Shown: positions 36,086 through 46,522, counted from the first letter of the stretch. The stretch is 64,000 nt of DNA from Sulfuritortus calidifontis (GCF_003967275.1 NZ_AP018721.1:868001-932000); one strand, 5' to 3'. Made by a program: numbers and translations. Notes: generated by a model not told the origin, from the letters alone.

Positions 36086-36844
36086 CTACTTGCCGATTTC
36101 AGCCTTGAAGTCGGCCAACGCCTGCTTGAGGTCGGCGATCAGCGTGGCATAGCGCGCCTGCTCGCCCGCCTTGGCGGCGAATTCCAGGGCCTCGGCCTTT
36201 TTCTGGGCGCGCGTGGCCGAGATGGTGCCGAGCGCCCCCTTGACGGTGTGCGCCGCGCGCACGAAGTCCGGCCAGTTTTCGGCGGCGTAGGCCCGGTCGA
36301 TGTTGCCGATGTAGTTGTCATATTCGGCGATGAAGATGTCGAGCAGGCCATGCAGCAGTTCCTCATCGCCGCCGATGCGGTCCAGGGCGTCGGCGCGATC
36401 GAAGATGGGCAGGTCGCTCTGGCCGGTGGAGGTGGCCGCGGTTTGCGCCGCGGCAGGGACGAGGCGGGGGGCCAGCACGGCGTCTATCTCGGCCTGCAGC
36501 ATATCGAACCGGATCGGCTTGGGTAGGTAGCTGTCCATGCCGGCCGCCAGGCATTTCTCGCGGTCGCCCTGCATGGCGTTGGCGGTGAGGGCGATGATGG
36601 GGATGTGCCGGCCGCTGCCGGCCTCTTCCCGGCGGATCTGCTCGGTCGCTTCGAGGCCGTTGAGGTTGGGCATCATCACATCCATCAGGATCAGGTCGAA
36701 GGTTTCGTGCCGCCAGGCAGCCAGGGTCTGTTCGCCGTCTTCGGCCACCGTGACAGAGTGACCGGCCTTCTCCAACATGCGCACGGCGACTTTTTGGTTG
36801 ACCGGGTTGTCTTCGGCCAGCAGGATTTTGATGGGTTTGCTCAT
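36086..36844 (-). CDS. Response regulator with C-terminal Hpt domain
   Basis: A 252-residue protein: a receiver (about 1-120) with AEDN acidic pair, phospho-acceptor Asp in LILMDVMMPNLNG (about residue 56) and the Lys of LPKPI, joined by an Ala/Thr-rich linker to an Hpt domain (about 155-250) with the phospho-His in AAHTVKGALGTI. It has no DNA-binding or enzymatic output, so it should relay phosphate rather than act itself. It may connect to the hybrid kinase 6 kb upstream, but this is only inferred from proximity. The start at 36844 gives MSKPIKILLAEDN; the frame to 36907 lacks family match. Confidence 0.85.
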   Translation of the reverse strand: MSKPIKILLAEDNPVNQKVAVRMLEKAGHSVTVAEDGEQTLAAWRHETFDLILMDVMMPNLNGLEATEQIRREEAGSGRHIPIIALTANAMQGDREKCLAAGMDSYLPKPIRFDMLQAEIDAVLAPRLVPAAAQTAATSTGQSDLPIFDRADALDRIGGDEELLHGLLDIFIAEYDNYIGNIDRAYAAENWPDFVRAAHTVKGALGTISATRAQKKAEALEFAAKAGEQARYATLIADLKQALADFKAEIGK

Positions 36845-38752
36845 GGCTGCGATGTCATGGTTAGCGTCTGCTTCGAGTCGGCAACCGCCCCGCCGGGAAT
36901 AAGACACCTTGCTGCAACGTCTTCACTGGGCCGCCCTCTATGCATTGAGTTGTGCGTCGTTTTCGGATGAGTAGGTATGCAATGCTGACCAAGACAATCT
37001 TATTGCGAACTGCCCTCCCGTTGATAGCGATTTTCTTGTCATGGGGGATCAATCCGGTTTATGCGGCGGGGCGACTGGCCGGCCATGGCTCGCCCTATCT
37101 GGCCATGCACGCCGACGACCCCACCGACTGGCGCGACTGGGGGCCGGCCGCCCTGGCCGAGGCCAGGCGGCAGAACCGCCTGCTGCTGGTTTCCATCGGC
37201 TACTTCGCCTGCCACTGGTGTCATGTCATGCAGCGCGAGAGCTATCGTGACCCTGAAGTGGCCCGGCTACTCAATGATCATTACATCCCGGTCAAGGTGG
37301 ACCGCGAACTGAACAGTGCGCTGGATGCGGCCTTGCAGGCCTTCTCCGAGCGGACCCGCGGCCGTGCCGGTTGGCCGCTCAACGTCTTCGTCACGCCCGA
37401 AGGCTATCCCCTGTTCGCCATGCAGTACGCCCCGAGGGATGAATTCCTGCGCATCGCCAGCGCCCTGGCGGCGCGCTGGCGTACCGGTTCGGCCGAGCTC
37501 GAGGCGGCGGCGCGGGCGGCCGCCATGGTCGAGCCGGCGCCGCCGTTGCCGGCCGATCTGCCGGCCGCCTTCGTCAAACGTGCCCTGGAAGAGGCCGACT
37601 TCCTGCGCGGCGGTTTCGGCGCAACCGCCAAGTTCCCTCAGGTGCCCCAGCTGGCCGCGCTGCTCGACTTGCGGGCGCGGCATCCCGATCTGGCCGGCTT
37701 CCTGCGCCTGACCCTGGACCAGATGGCCGGGCGCGGCCTGTTCGACCAAGTGGCCGGCGGTTTTTTTCGCTACACGGTGGACCCCGATTGGCAACAGCCG
37801 CATTTTGAAAAGATGCTCTACGACAACGCCCAACTCGCGGCGCTGTATTTGCGGGCGTCCGGGTTTCTCGGCGAGCCGCGCTATCGCGCGGTGGCCGAGC
37901 GGACCCTGGATTTCGTCCTGGCGCAGATGGCCGAAGCGGACGGCTATGCGGCCAGCCTGTCGGCCCTCGACAGCCGCGGCGTCGAAGGCGGCGCCTATCT
38001 CTGGCCGGCCGAAAGGATTCGCGCCTTGCTCGGCGAGGCGGACTGGCAGCTGGTGCACCGGTTGTGGGCGCTCGATCGGGCGGCGGAATACGAGGCGGGC
38101 TACCTGCCCTTCGCCCACGGCCTGCCGACGCCCGAGGAGGCGCTGGCGCAGCAGACGGCATTGGCCAAGTTGGCCGGGGATCGGGCCGGGCGGGCGATTC
38201 CGCGCGACGGCAAGGTGCTGGCCGGCTGGAACGGGCTGTTGCTGGCGGCCCTGGCCGAATCCGGGCGCGAGCTGCCACGCCATGCTCAGGCCGCTGCGGC
38301 CCTCTACGGCAAGGTCCGCGACCGGCTATGGACCGGCCGTAGTCTGCGCAAGGGGCTGGCCGCGGCTGCCGTTCTGACCGGGGCGGAGCTGGAGGACTAT
38401 GCCTATGTCGCTTGGGGGGTGTGGCATTACGCCTTGGCGAGCGGCGATGCGCAGGCGCGCCGCCTGGCCGTGCAGATCCAGCGCGAGGCCTGGCGCCGCT
38501 TCCATCGGGCGGGCGAGTTTCACTTGGAGGCGCGCCGCCTGGTCGTTGCCCAGGCGGATGCCTGGGAGGAGGGCCATACTTACGCGCCGGCACCGCTACT
38601 GATTGAGTTGGGCCTGGCCTCGGGCGAGGCGGATCTGCGGCGAGGAGCCCGTGCGGCCCTGGCGCGCGCCATGAAGATGACGCGGGGGGACGTCTTCTGG
38701 CGGGCGGGTCTGGTGCGCCTGAGTCTGGCGGCACCGGCTCTTGCGCCGGGCC

Positions 38753-39910
<1,158 letters not shown>

Positions 39911-40017
39911 GATGGCTCCCGATATGGAGGCGGTCGATTGTACTCCAAGCCCCCCCGAAGGCCGGCCGTTAAGGTTTTGCCCGTGATTGGGGGATTAAAT
40001 TCGTATTGGCTTTCCTG

Positions 40018-40023
40018 TACAAT
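40018..40023 (+). promoter_or_regulatory. Possible -10 box for the pet operon
   Basis: TACAAT lies 93 bases before petA in the 205-base gap shared with the divergent protease gene. A clear -35 box at 17 bases is not visible (the nearest hexamers are TTAAAT-like), so the call is weak. Confidence 0.3.
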
Positions 40024-40115
40024 CTCGCGATTTGCGATGTCGGGGTCGATTGCGGCCGTGCTCTGCAACACGAATTCGGGGATGCCCGCTGAATTTCTGG
40101 TAGGAACGATAAGTT

Positions 40116-40709
40116 ATGAGCGACATGAACGTGGATAAATCCAAACGCCGCTTCCTGGTGATGGCGAGTTCCGCCGTCGGGGGCGTGGCCGCCGCGGGGG
40201 TTGCGATCCCCTTCGTGGTCAGCATGATGCCGTCGGCGCGAGCCCTGGCAGCCGGTGCGCCGGTCGAGGTCGATCTGTCGAAGGTCGAGCCGGGTGCCAT
40301 TCTCACCGTGGAATGGCGCGGCAAGCCGGTCTGGATCGTCAATCGCACCAAGGAAATGCTGGACCTGCTGGCCAAGCACGACGACAGGCTGAGCGACCCC
40401 GCTTCGGACAATACCGCCCAGCAACCCGAGTACTGCAAGAACCCCACCCGCTCGATCAAACCCGAATACCTGATCGCCGTCGGCATCTGCACCCATCTGG
40501 GCTGCTCCCCGACCTTCCGCAAGGACATCGGTGCGGCCGATCTGGGTGCCGACTGGCCGGGCGGTTTCTTCTGCCCCTGCCACGGTTCGCGTTTCGACCT
40601 GGCCGCGCGCGTGTTCAACGGCTCGCCGGCGCCGACCAATCTGGTGATCCCGCCGCACAAGTACCTGAGCGAGACCAAGGTCCTGATCGGCGAAGACGCC
40701 AAGGCCTAA
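40116..40709 (+). CDS. petA: Ubiquinol-cytochrome c reductase iron-sulfur (Rieske) subunit
   Basis: A 197-residue Rieske protein of the cytochrome bc1 complex. The N-terminus has a twin-arginine signal/anchor (KRRFLVMASSAVGGVAAAG), consistent with Tat-dependent insertion of the folded cluster domain. The [2Fe-2S] ligands are in CTHLGC (about residues 125-130) and CPCHGS (about 152-157). It passes electrons from ubiquinol to cytochrome c1. It is the first gene of petABC, with 19 bases before petB. Confidence 0.95.
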   Translation: MSDMNVDKSKRRFLVMASSAVGGVAAAGVAIPFVVSMMPSARALAAGAPVEVDLSKVEPGAILTVEWRGKPVWIVNRTKEMLDLLAKHDDRLSDPASDNTAQQPEYCKNPTRSIKPEYLIAVGICTHLGCSPTFRKDIGAADLGADWPGGFFCPCHGSRFDLAARVFNGSPAPTNLVIPPHKYLSETKVLIGEDAKA

Positions 40710-40728
40710 TTCAGAGGGGATTTGAACG

Positions 40729-42123
40729 ATGAATAAGCTGTTAGCCTGGGTGGACGCGCGTTTCCCGCTTACCGCGCATTGGACCGCCCACCTGTCCGAG
40801 TACTACGCCCCGAAGAACTTCAACTTCTGGTACTTCTTCGGCTCGTTGGCCATGCTGGTTCTGGTGATCCAGGTGGTCAGCGGTATTTTCCTGACCATGC
40901 ATTACAAGCCGGATGCCGAACTGGCCTTCGCCTCCGTCGAGTACATCATGCGCGACGTATCCTGGGGCTGGCTGATCCGCTACATCCACTCCACCGGCGC
41001 TTCCGCCTTCTTCATCGTGGTCTATCTGCACATGTTCCGCGGCCTGATGTACGGCTCCTACCGCGAGCCGCGCGAGTTGATCTGGATCTTCGGCGTGCTG
41101 ATCTTCCTGGTGCTGATGGGCGAGGCCTTCTTCGGCTATCTGCTGCCGTGGGGCCAGATGTCGTTCTGGGGCGCCCAGGTGATCGTCAACCTGTTCGCCA
41201 CCGTGCCCTTCATCGGCGAGGACCTGTCGATCCTGATCCGCGGCGACTTCGTGGTGAGTGATGCCACCCTCAACCGCTTCTTCGCCTTCCACGTCATCGC
41301 CTTCCCGCTGGTGCTGATCGGTCTGGTCACGGTGCACATCATCGCCCTGCACGAGGTCGGTTCCAACAACCCGGACGGCGTCGAGATCAAGAAGCTGAAG
41401 GACGAGAAGGGCGTGCCGCTGGATGGCATTCCGTTCCACCCCTATTACTCGGTGAAGGACATCCTGGGTGTTGTCGTCTTCCTGATGGTGTTCTCGGCCA
41501 TTGTCTTCTTCGCGCCGGAGATGGGCGGCTATTTCCTCGAGGCCAACAACTTCATCCCGGCCGACCCGCTGAAGACCCCGCCGCACATTGCCCCGGTCTG
41601 GTACTTCACGCCTTACTACGCGGTGCTGCGTGCCGTGCCGCCGTTGTTCGGCTCCCAGTTCCCGGGCGTTGCCGCCATGGGCATTGCCGTGATGATCTTC
41701 TTCGCGCTGCCCTGGCTGGATAAAGCCAAGGTGAAGTCGATCCGCTATCGCGGCGCCACCTACAAGTGGTTCCTGGCCGCCTTCGTCGTCGCCTTCATCG
41801 GTCTGGGCTATCTCGGCATCCTGCCGGCGACCCCGCTCTATACCTGGATCTCCCGCATCCTGAGCGTGGTCTACTTCGCCTTCTTCCTACTCATGCCGTG
41901 GTATACCGACAGCAGCCGTCCGGGCAAGGCCAGCGCCAAGTGGTTCATCATCGCCTTGGTCGTGTCCGCCATCGGTGTCGTGCTCAACGCGGCTCGGACC
42001 ACGCCGGTACCCTACCTGACCGAACTGCTGTTCTTCGTCCATCTTGCCTGCTTCGTGCTGATGCCCTTCTATCTCAAGGGCGATCAGACCAAACCCGAAC
42101 CGCAAAGGGTGACCGACAAATGA
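40729..42123 (+). CDS. petB: Cytochrome b of the bc1 complex
   Basis: A 464-residue, full-length (b6 plus subunit IV fused) cytochrome b with eight or more helices. The heme-ligating His pairs lie in helices II and IV (RYIHSTGASAFFIVVYLHMFRG and NRFFAFHVIAFPLVLIGLVTVHIIALHEVG). The Qo-site PEW-like motif appears as HIAPVWYFTPYYAVLRAVP, where the usual PEWYF is PVWYF. An AGGGGATTTGAACG ribosome site precedes the ATG. It overlaps petC by ATGA. Confidence 0.95.
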   Translation: MNKLLAWVDARFPLTAHWTAHLSEYYAPKNFNFWYFFGSLAMLVLVIQVVSGIFLTMHYKPDAELAFASVEYIMRDVSWGWLIRYIHSTGASAFFIVVYLHMFRGLMYGSYREPRELIWIFGVLIFLVLMGEAFFGYLLPWGQMSFWGAQVIVNLFATVPFIGEDLSILIRGDFVVSDATLNRFFAFHVIAFPLVLIGLVTVHIIALHEVGSNNPDGVEIKKLKDEKGVPLDGIPFHPYYSVKDILGVVVFLMVFSAIVFFAPEMGGYFLEANNFIPADPLKTPPHIAPVWYFTPYYAVLRAVPPLFGSQFPGVAAMGIAVMIFFALPWLDKAKVKSIRYRGATYKWFLAAFVVAFIGLGYLGILPATPLYTWISRILSVVYFAFFLLMPWYTDSSRPGKASAKWFIIALVVSAIGVVLNAARTTPVPYLTELLFFVHLACFVLMPFYLKGDQTKPEPQRVTDK

Positions 42124-42869
42124 AAAAAACGAGCTTTGCCAAAGGCCTGCTGCAGGCCCTGCTGTTGCTGCCGCTGACCGCGTTCGCCTCCGGTGCGGAA
42201 GTCCACCTGGATCGCGCCCCGGTCAACTTCCAGGACAAGGAGTCCCTGCAGCGCGGCGCCGCCGTCTTCGTCAACTACTGCCTGTCCTGCCATTCGGCCA
42301 ACGCCATGCGCTACTCGCGCATGACCGACATCGGCCTGACCGAGTCGCAGATCAAGGACAATCTGCTCTATGCGGCGGACAAGCCAGGCAACACCATGAC
42401 CGTCGCCATGCGCAGCAAAGAGGCCAAGGCCTGGTTCGGCGCCACCCCGCCCGACCTGTCGGTGATCACCCGTTCGCGCGGTTCCGACTGGGTCTACACT
42501 TACCTGCGTGGCTTCTACCGCGACGACACCCGTCCGACCGGCTGGAACAACACCGTGTTCGACAAGGTCGGTATGCCTCATGTCCTGCATGACCTGCAGG
42601 GCCAGATGGTGCCGGTCTACAAGACCGAAACCGACCACGAGGGCAAGACCCACCATGTGATCGAGCGCCTGGAGCTGGCCCAGCCCGGCAAGCTGACCCT
42701 GGCCGAGTACGACGCCACCGTCGGCGACCTGGTCAACTATATGAGCTGGATGGGCGAGCCGGCCAAGGCCAAGCGCCTGTATCTTGGCGTCGGCGTCATG
42801 CTGTTCCTGTTCGTGTTCTTTATCGTGGCCTTCTACCTGAAGCGTGAATTCTGGAAGGACGTCCACTAA
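42120..42869 (+). CDS. petC: Cytochrome c1
   Basis: A 249-residue cytochrome c1, with Sec signal (MKKTSFAKGLLQALLLLPLTAFASG), one heme c site CLSCH (about residue 54) and a C-terminal membrane anchor (LGVGVMLFLFVFFIVAFYL) that holds it next to cytochrome b. The distal Met is probably in NYMSWMGEPA. The ATG overlaps the petB stop; longer frames reaching back to 41766 are in the petB coding region and are not real. It passes electrons from the Rieske cluster to soluble cytochromes. Confidence 0.95.
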   Translation: MKKTSFAKGLLQALLLLPLTAFASGAEVHLDRAPVNFQDKESLQRGAAVFVNYCLSCHSANAMRYSRMTDIGLTESQIKDNLLYAADKPGNTMTVAMRSKEAKAWFGATPPDLSVITRSRGSDWVYTYLRGFYRDDTRPTGWNNTVFDKVGMPHVLHDLQGQMVPVYKTETDHEGKTHHVIERLELAQPGKLTLAEYDATVGDLVNYMSWMGEPAKAKRLYLGVGVMLFLFVFFIVAFYLKREFWKDVH

Positions 42870-42890
42870 TTACATAGTGGGGTGACGCTT

Positions 42891-43490
42891 ATGATGATTC
42901 TTTATTCCGGTACCTCCTGCCCGTTCAGCCATCGCTGTCGCATCGTGCTGCACGAGAAGGGCATGGATTTCGAGATCCGGGACGTCGATCTGCACGAGAA
43001 GCCCTCCGAGATCGCCGTGATGAACCCCTACGGCAAGGTCCCCGTGCTGGTCGAGCGGGACCTGGTGCTGTACGAGTCCAACATCATCAACGAGTACATC
43101 GACGAGCGTTTCCCCCACCCGCAGCTGATGCCGGCCGATCCGGTGATGCGGGCGCGGGCGCGCCTGTTCCTGTTCAACTTCGAGCAGGACCTGTTCGCTC
43201 ACGTCAACGTGCTCGAGCACGGCAATCAGAAGTCGGCCGAGAAGTCGCGCCAGATCATCCGCGACAACCTGACCCAGATCGCGCCCATCTTCACCAAGCA
43301 GAAATACATGCTGGGCGAGGAATACTCGATGCTCGACGTCGCCATCGCGCCCTTGCTCTGGCGCCTGGACCACTACGACATCAAGCTGCCCAAGCAGGCC
43401 GCGCCGCTGCTGAAATACGCCGAGCGCATCTTCAGCCGGCCGGCCTTCATCGAGGCGCTGACCCCCGTCGAAAAAGCCATGCGCAAGTGA
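42891..43490 (+). CDS. sspA: Stringent starvation protein A (GST-fold regulator)
   Basis: A 199-residue protein with glutathione-S-transferase fold. The N-terminal thioredoxin-like part (YSGTSCPFSHRCRIVLHEKGMDFE, with the conserved PFSHRCR) and NPYGKVPVLVERDLVLYESNIINEYIDERFP are typical of SspA. SspA binds RNA polymerase and supports acid and starvation survival rather than acting as a transferase. Two adjacent ATGs at 42891 and 42894 follow GGGGTGACGC. It follows petC by 21 bases, a petABC-sspAB order common in Beta- and Gammaproteobacteria, and overlaps sspB. Confidence 0.93.
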   Translation: MMILYSGTSCPFSHRCRIVLHEKGMDFEIRDVDLHEKPSEIAVMNPYGKVPVLVERDLVLYESNIINEYIDERFPHPQLMPADPVMRARARLFLFNFEQDLFAHVNVLEHGNQKSAEKSRQIIRDNLTQIAPIFTKQKYMLGEEYSMLDVAIAPLLWRLDHYDIKLPKQAAPLLKYAERIFSRPAFIEALTPVEKAMRK

Positions 43491-43906
43491 GCGAGCTGCC
43501 GCAGCAACCTTATTTTCTGCGCGCCCTCTACGAGTGGTGCGTCGACTGCGGCTACACCCCGCACATTGCCGTGCGGGTCGACGCCCGTTGCAAGGTGCCG
43601 GCGGCCTACGTCAAGGATGGTCAAATCGTCCTCAACATCGGCCCCAACGCCGTGCGCAATCTGCTGATCGACAACGACTGGGTCAGCTTCTCCGCCCGCT
43701 TCGGCGGTGTCGCCCAGGACATCCAGGTGCCGGTCGCCAACGTCCTGTCGATCTACGCCCGCGAGACCGGCGAGGGCATGGCATTCAGCCAAGCCGATAC
43801 GGCCGCCGTGGCGCAGGACGCAGCTATCGCCGATCAGCCTCAGCCCGAGACAACCACCGATCCCACCCGGCCCAAAGGCCGTCCCACCTTGCGCGTGGTC
43901 AAGTAA
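43487..43906 (+). CDS. sspB: ClpXP protease specificity-enhancing factor
   Basis: A 139-residue SspB adaptor, starting with GTG at 43487 inside the last codons of sspA, so it is translationally coupled. The folded part is LPQQPYFLRALYEWCVDCGYTPH to NVLSIYARETGEGMAF (about 5-95). A flexible Asp/Pro-rich linker follows, and the C-terminal tail GRPTLRVVK is the ClpX-docking motif. It tethers ssrA-tagged proteins from stalled ribosomes to ClpXP. Everything expected is present. Confidence 0.94.
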   Translation: MSELPQQPYFLRALYEWCVDCGYTPHIAVRVDARCKVPAAYVKDGQIVLNIGPNAVRNLLIDNDWVSFSARFGGVAQDIQVPVANVLSIYARETGEGMAFSQADTAAVAQDAAIADQPQPETTTDPTRPKGRPTLRVVK

Positions 43907-43942
43907 GCAGCTTGTCACTGCGTTCCTGGCAAGATCAGCACG

Positions 43943-43948
43943 TATAAT
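43943..43948 (+). promoter_or_regulatory. TATAAT -10 box of tRNA-Thr
   Basis: A consensus TATAAT lies 9 bases before the tRNA, so the transcript would begin within a few bases of the mature 5' end. A -35 box at 17 bases is poor; TTGTCA sits too far upstream (25 bases). Confidence 0.55.
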
Positions 43949-43957
43949 CCCAGCGTC

Positions 43958-44033
43958 GCCGGCATAGCTCAGTTGGTAGAGCAACCGCCTTGTAAGCGGT
44001 AGGTCGTCTGTTCGAGTCAGACTGCCGGCACCA
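43958..44033 (+). tRNA. tRNA-Thr (anticodon TGT)
   Basis: The 76-base cloverleaf has acceptor arms GCCGGCA/TGCCGGC, a TAGCTCAGTTGGTAGAGCA D-arm, anticodon stem CCGCC/GGCGG-like around loop CTTGTAA with anticodon TGT (43991-43993), and a TTCGAGTC T-loop. The discriminator A and CCA end are encoded at 44030-44033. It lies 51 bases after sspB. Confidence 0.96.
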
Positions 44034-44199
44034 TACATATCCATAAAATCAGTCTCATAAGTTGCAGGGTTTGTGGTCCCGTGTCTGTAGAACCGGGCTT
44101 GTCGCATTTTGTGGCGGACTGCGGCGTGGCAAGGCGGCCCGTCATGTCAGATTGATTTCATCGGGGTGCTTAGGGCTAAGCAGAGCAACGTAGTTGACG
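44034..44199. other. Non-coding spacer between tRNA-Thr and the IS3 element
   Basis: About 166 bases with no credible reading frame, no strong hairpin and no recognisable RNA. Its composition is less GC-rich than the surrounding genes. It may be a remnant of older insertions next to the tRNA, but I see no identifiable end. Confidence 0.5.
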
Positions 44200-44212
44200 T
44201 GAAGCCTCCTCG

Positions 44213-45070
44213 TTATTCCGTGCCACTCAGAAGTAGAGGGTTTGGGTATTTTTGCATGCGATAGGCCACCGGTGGAATCCTGCCCAGGGCTTCATGCGGT
44301 CGTTCATGGTTGTAGCGGTGCAGCCAGTCCTCCGTCAGCTTCCTGACCTCGGCCAGCGACTCGAACACATAGCAGTCCAGCACCTCGGTCCGGTAGGAGC
44401 GGTTGAACCGTTCGATATAGGCGTTCTGGGTTGGTTTCCCCGGTTGGGTAAACATCAATTCCACCTCATTATCCCTGGCCCACTGGGCCAGTGCCTGGCT
44501 GACCAGTTCCGGGCCGTTGTCCAGGCGTAGCCGGCGGGGCCTGCCCCGCAGTTCAATCAATTCATTCAAGGCCCGCACCACCCTGGCCGCCGGCAGGCTA
44601 GTGTCCACCTCGATACGCAGGGCCTCGCGGCTGAACTCGTCCAGGACGTTGAAGGTCCGGAAGCGCCGACCGCTCCACAGCGCATCGGCCATGAAGTCAC
44701 AACTCCAAGTATCGTTCGGCAGCGCCCCGGCCACCAGAGGCTGCTTGATGCGAGCCGGCAAGCGTTTCTTGCCCCGGCGCGGCAGGTTCAGATTGAGCTG
44801 GCAATACACCCGCCACAGCACGGTCTTGCCCCAAGGCTGCTGTTGCAGCCTGAAGCTGTCATGCAGCAGGCCGAAACCATGCCGGGGATTGACCGCCATG
44901 TAGGCCTGTACCGCCTCGATGACGGCGCTGTCATCGCGCCGAACCGGCACATAGTGCCGGCTGGATCGGGCTAGCCGTACCGCCCGGCAAGCCTGGCGTT
45001 CGGACAAGCCATGCGCATCCATCAGCACGTCGGCCAACTCAATCTTGCGCGCCGGGGCTAGAGCTTTCGG
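44213..45070 (-). CDS. IS3-family transposase, orfB catalytic part
   Basis: The integrase-like DDE half of an IS3 (IS407-like) transposase. Catalytic acids are in TWSCDFMADALW, LRLDNGPELVSQ and NAYIERFNRSYR, followed by NHERPHEALGRIPP. It is in the -1 frame relative to orfA and is normally reached by programmed frameshifting; the candidate slip site is CCGAAAG at about 45064-45070, just before the orfA stop. The frame is open upstream to 45205 but that part only mirrors orfA. It looks intact, so the transposase might still be functional if the promoter survived the IS30 insertion. Confidence 0.88.
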   Translation of the reverse strand, partial: PKALAPARKIELADVLMDAHGLSERQACRAVRLARSSRHYVPVRRDDSAVIEAVQAYMAVNPRHGFGLLHDSFRLQQQPWGKTVLWRVYCQLNLNLPRRGKKRLPARIKQPLVAGALPNDTWSCDFMADALWSGRRFRTFNVLDEFSREALRIEVDTSLPAARVVRALNELIELRGRPRRLRLDNGPELVSQALAQWARDNEVELMFTQPGKPTQNAYIERFNRSYRTEVLDCYVFESLAEVRKLTEDWLHRYNHERPHEALGRIPPVAYRMQKYPNPLLLSGTE

Positions 45071-45324
45071 GAGACAACGTCCTGCAGGGCGTTGTGCACC
45101 ATGGCCAGTTCGGCATACATCTTCTTGAGCCGCGCATTCTCGGCCTGCAGGTCTCGCAACTGCTTGAGCTGGGACACTTCCATGCCGGCGTAGGCCGACT
45201 TCCACTTGTAGTAGGTGGCGTCCGAGATGCCGTGCTTGCGGCAGGTTTCGCCGACCTTGGCGCCCAGTTCGACCTCCTTGAGGATCGCCACGATCTGCTG
45301 CTCGGTGAATTTCGATTTCTTCAT
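45058..45324 (-). CDS. IS3-family transposase, orfA (helix-turn-helix part)
   Basis: An 88-residue protein starting MKKSKFTEQQIVAILKEVELG, with the helix-turn-helix KVGETCRKHGISDATYYKWKSAY and a leucine-zipper-like tail QLKQLRDLQAENARLKKMYAEL. This is the typical orfA of the IS3 family, which binds the ends and fuses to orfB by a -1 shift. The start at 45324 follows AAGGAAG; the frame reading to 45372 runs into IS30 sequence. The IS30 begins about 25 bases upstream, so the native promoter side of this IS3 is displaced. Confidence 0.9.
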   Translation of the reverse strand: MKKSKFTEQQIVAILKEVELGAKVGETCRKHGISDATYYKWKSAYAGMEVSQLKQLRDLQAENARLKKMYAELAMVHNALQDVVSRKL

Positions 45325-45348
45325 GTAGAGCTTCCTTTCAGGGAAGGC

Positions 45349-46400
45349 GGATTCAACCACGAAGTGCAACACGACTGAATGATTGCATAAAAACCTGATG
45401 CGGGGTTTTCCAGCCCAGGCGTTTTCTGGGGCGATGGTTCAGGCGATCCATGATCATGGCCAGTTCCTCCTGGGTGACGGTGTGAAAGGGCCTGGATTTG
45501 GGCAGGTACTGCCGGATGAGGCCGTTGGTATTCTCGTTCGTGCCGCGTTGCCAGGAGGCATAAGGGTCGGCGAAATAGGACGTGGATTCGAGTGCCCGGT
45601 CGATCTCGCCATGGCGGGCGAACTCCAGGCCATTGTCGAAGGTGAGCGTCTTCACCCGTGCCTTGAAGGGTGAAAGCAAGCGGATGATGGCCTCGCTTAC
45701 CGCCTCGCTGGTCTTGTTGCGCACGTGGGCCAAGAGGCAGAAACCCGACTTACGCTCGGTGAGGTTGACGATGGCCTGTTTGCGGCCAGCGCCGATGAGG
45801 GTGTCACCCTCCCAATGGCCGACCAGGCTGCGCGACTCGACGGCCTGCGGGCGCAAGGCAATCGGCCTGCGACCGGGGATATGGCCGCGCAGGCTTCGGC
45901 CCGAGGCATAACGTTTGCGGCGCTGTTTCTGACATCGGAGGTGGCGCCACAACGCGCCGCCGGCTCGCTTGTCGGCATAGATGCGCTGGTAGATCGCCTC
46001 ATGGCTGATCGGCAGATGCGCGGCGATCTGCTCGGGACTGTGCTGCAGGGCAAGTCGTCTTTGGGCTTCCTCCCATACTTCCGGCAAGATGCGCGGCGCG
46101 TTGCGGCTATTGGCCGCCCGCGCCTCGGACAGGCGCTGCGCCTGCCGGGGCCGGTAGCCGCGCAATCCGCAGTTGCGGGCAAGCTCGCGGCTGATGGTGG
46201 AAGGGTGACGGTCGAGCAACTGGGCGATCTCGCGCTGTGTATGGCCGGCTTTGAGGAGGGCGTAAATTTGGTATCGTTCGTTCTGGGTCAGATGCGTGTA
46301 GTTCATTGGGCAACTTCGACTTGGCGGTTGATGGGGCAAAATGCTCACGCATTCTGACCCACCTTCCAGTTAATCAAAATTGCACTTCGAATTTGAATCC
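45349..46400 (-). mobile_element. IS30-family element inserted in the IS3
   Basis: The ends read GGATTCAACCACGAAGTGCAA (from 45349) and, on the other strand from 46400, GGATTCAAATTCGAAGTGCAA: an imperfect terminal repeat with GGATTCAA and CGAAGTGCAA conserved. The size is about 1.05 kb, normal for IS30. It sits between orfA and the right end of the IS3. A 2-3 base target duplication is not clear. Confidence 0.82.
45353..46306 (-). CDS. IS30-family transposase
   Basis: A 317-residue transposase starting MNYTHLTQNERYQIYALLKAG, with the N-terminal helix-turn-helix AQLLDRHPSTISRELARN and the DDE domain: GHWEGDTLIGAG, LTFDNGLEFARH and the Glu in WQRGTNENTNGLIRQYLPK. The C-terminal MDRLNHRPRKRLGWKTPHQVF is family-typical. 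The frame is open to 46348, but MNYTHL at 46306 is the usual start. It appears complete, so this copy may be active. Confidence 0.92.
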   Translation of the reverse strand: MNYTHLTQNERYQIYALLKAGHTQREIAQLLDRHPSTISRELARNCGLRGYRPRQAQRLSEARAANSRNAPRILPEVWEEAQRRLALQHSPEQIAAHLPISHEAIYQRIYADKRAGGALWRHLRCQKQRRKRYASGRSLRGHIPGRRPIALRPQAVESRSLVGHWEGDTLIGAGRKQAIVNLTERKSGFCLLAHVRNKTSEAVSEAIIRLLSPFKARVKTLTFDNGLEFARHGEIDRALESTSYFADPYASWQRGTNENTNGLIRQYLPKSRPFHTVTQEELAMIMDRLNHRPRKRLGWKTPHQVFMQSFSRVALRG

Positions 46401-46516
46401 ACGGAAAACTCTACTTCATATTGGCCCGAATATCCGAGGAGGCTTCAAGATGGCAAACTGCCTCAACCCGCTTGATGTGTTTGTGAAGCCCGATGTTCAT
46501 CTGCGAGTCATGCGGC

Positions 46517-46522
46517 TACAAT
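46517..46522 (+). promoter_or_regulatory. Possible -10 box for tRNA-Ser
   Basis: TACAAT preceded by a weak TTCATC at 15 bases lies 75 bases before the tRNA, a normal leader length. This is the best promoter-like site in the gap, but the spacing is short. Confidence 0.35.

Larger units (their letters stand above)
44200..46447 (-). mobile_element. IS3-family element carrying a nested IS30
   Basis: The outer element has ends TGAAGCCTCCTCG (44200-44212) and CGAGGAGGCTTCA (46435-46447), extended by an imperfect TATTC-GxGCC match, with the TG...CA tips typical of IS3. Its orfB stop lies inside the left repeat, as is usual. Removing the IS30 leaves about 1.2 kb, a normal size. No matching target duplication flanks it (GACG before, AGAT after), which suggests a later rearrangement or deletion at one side. 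Confidence 0.85.

Noticed and set aside
41766..42119. Upstream extension of petC
   Set aside because: The frame lies in petB coding sequence and lacks a signal peptide; the ATG at 42120 gives a proper leader.
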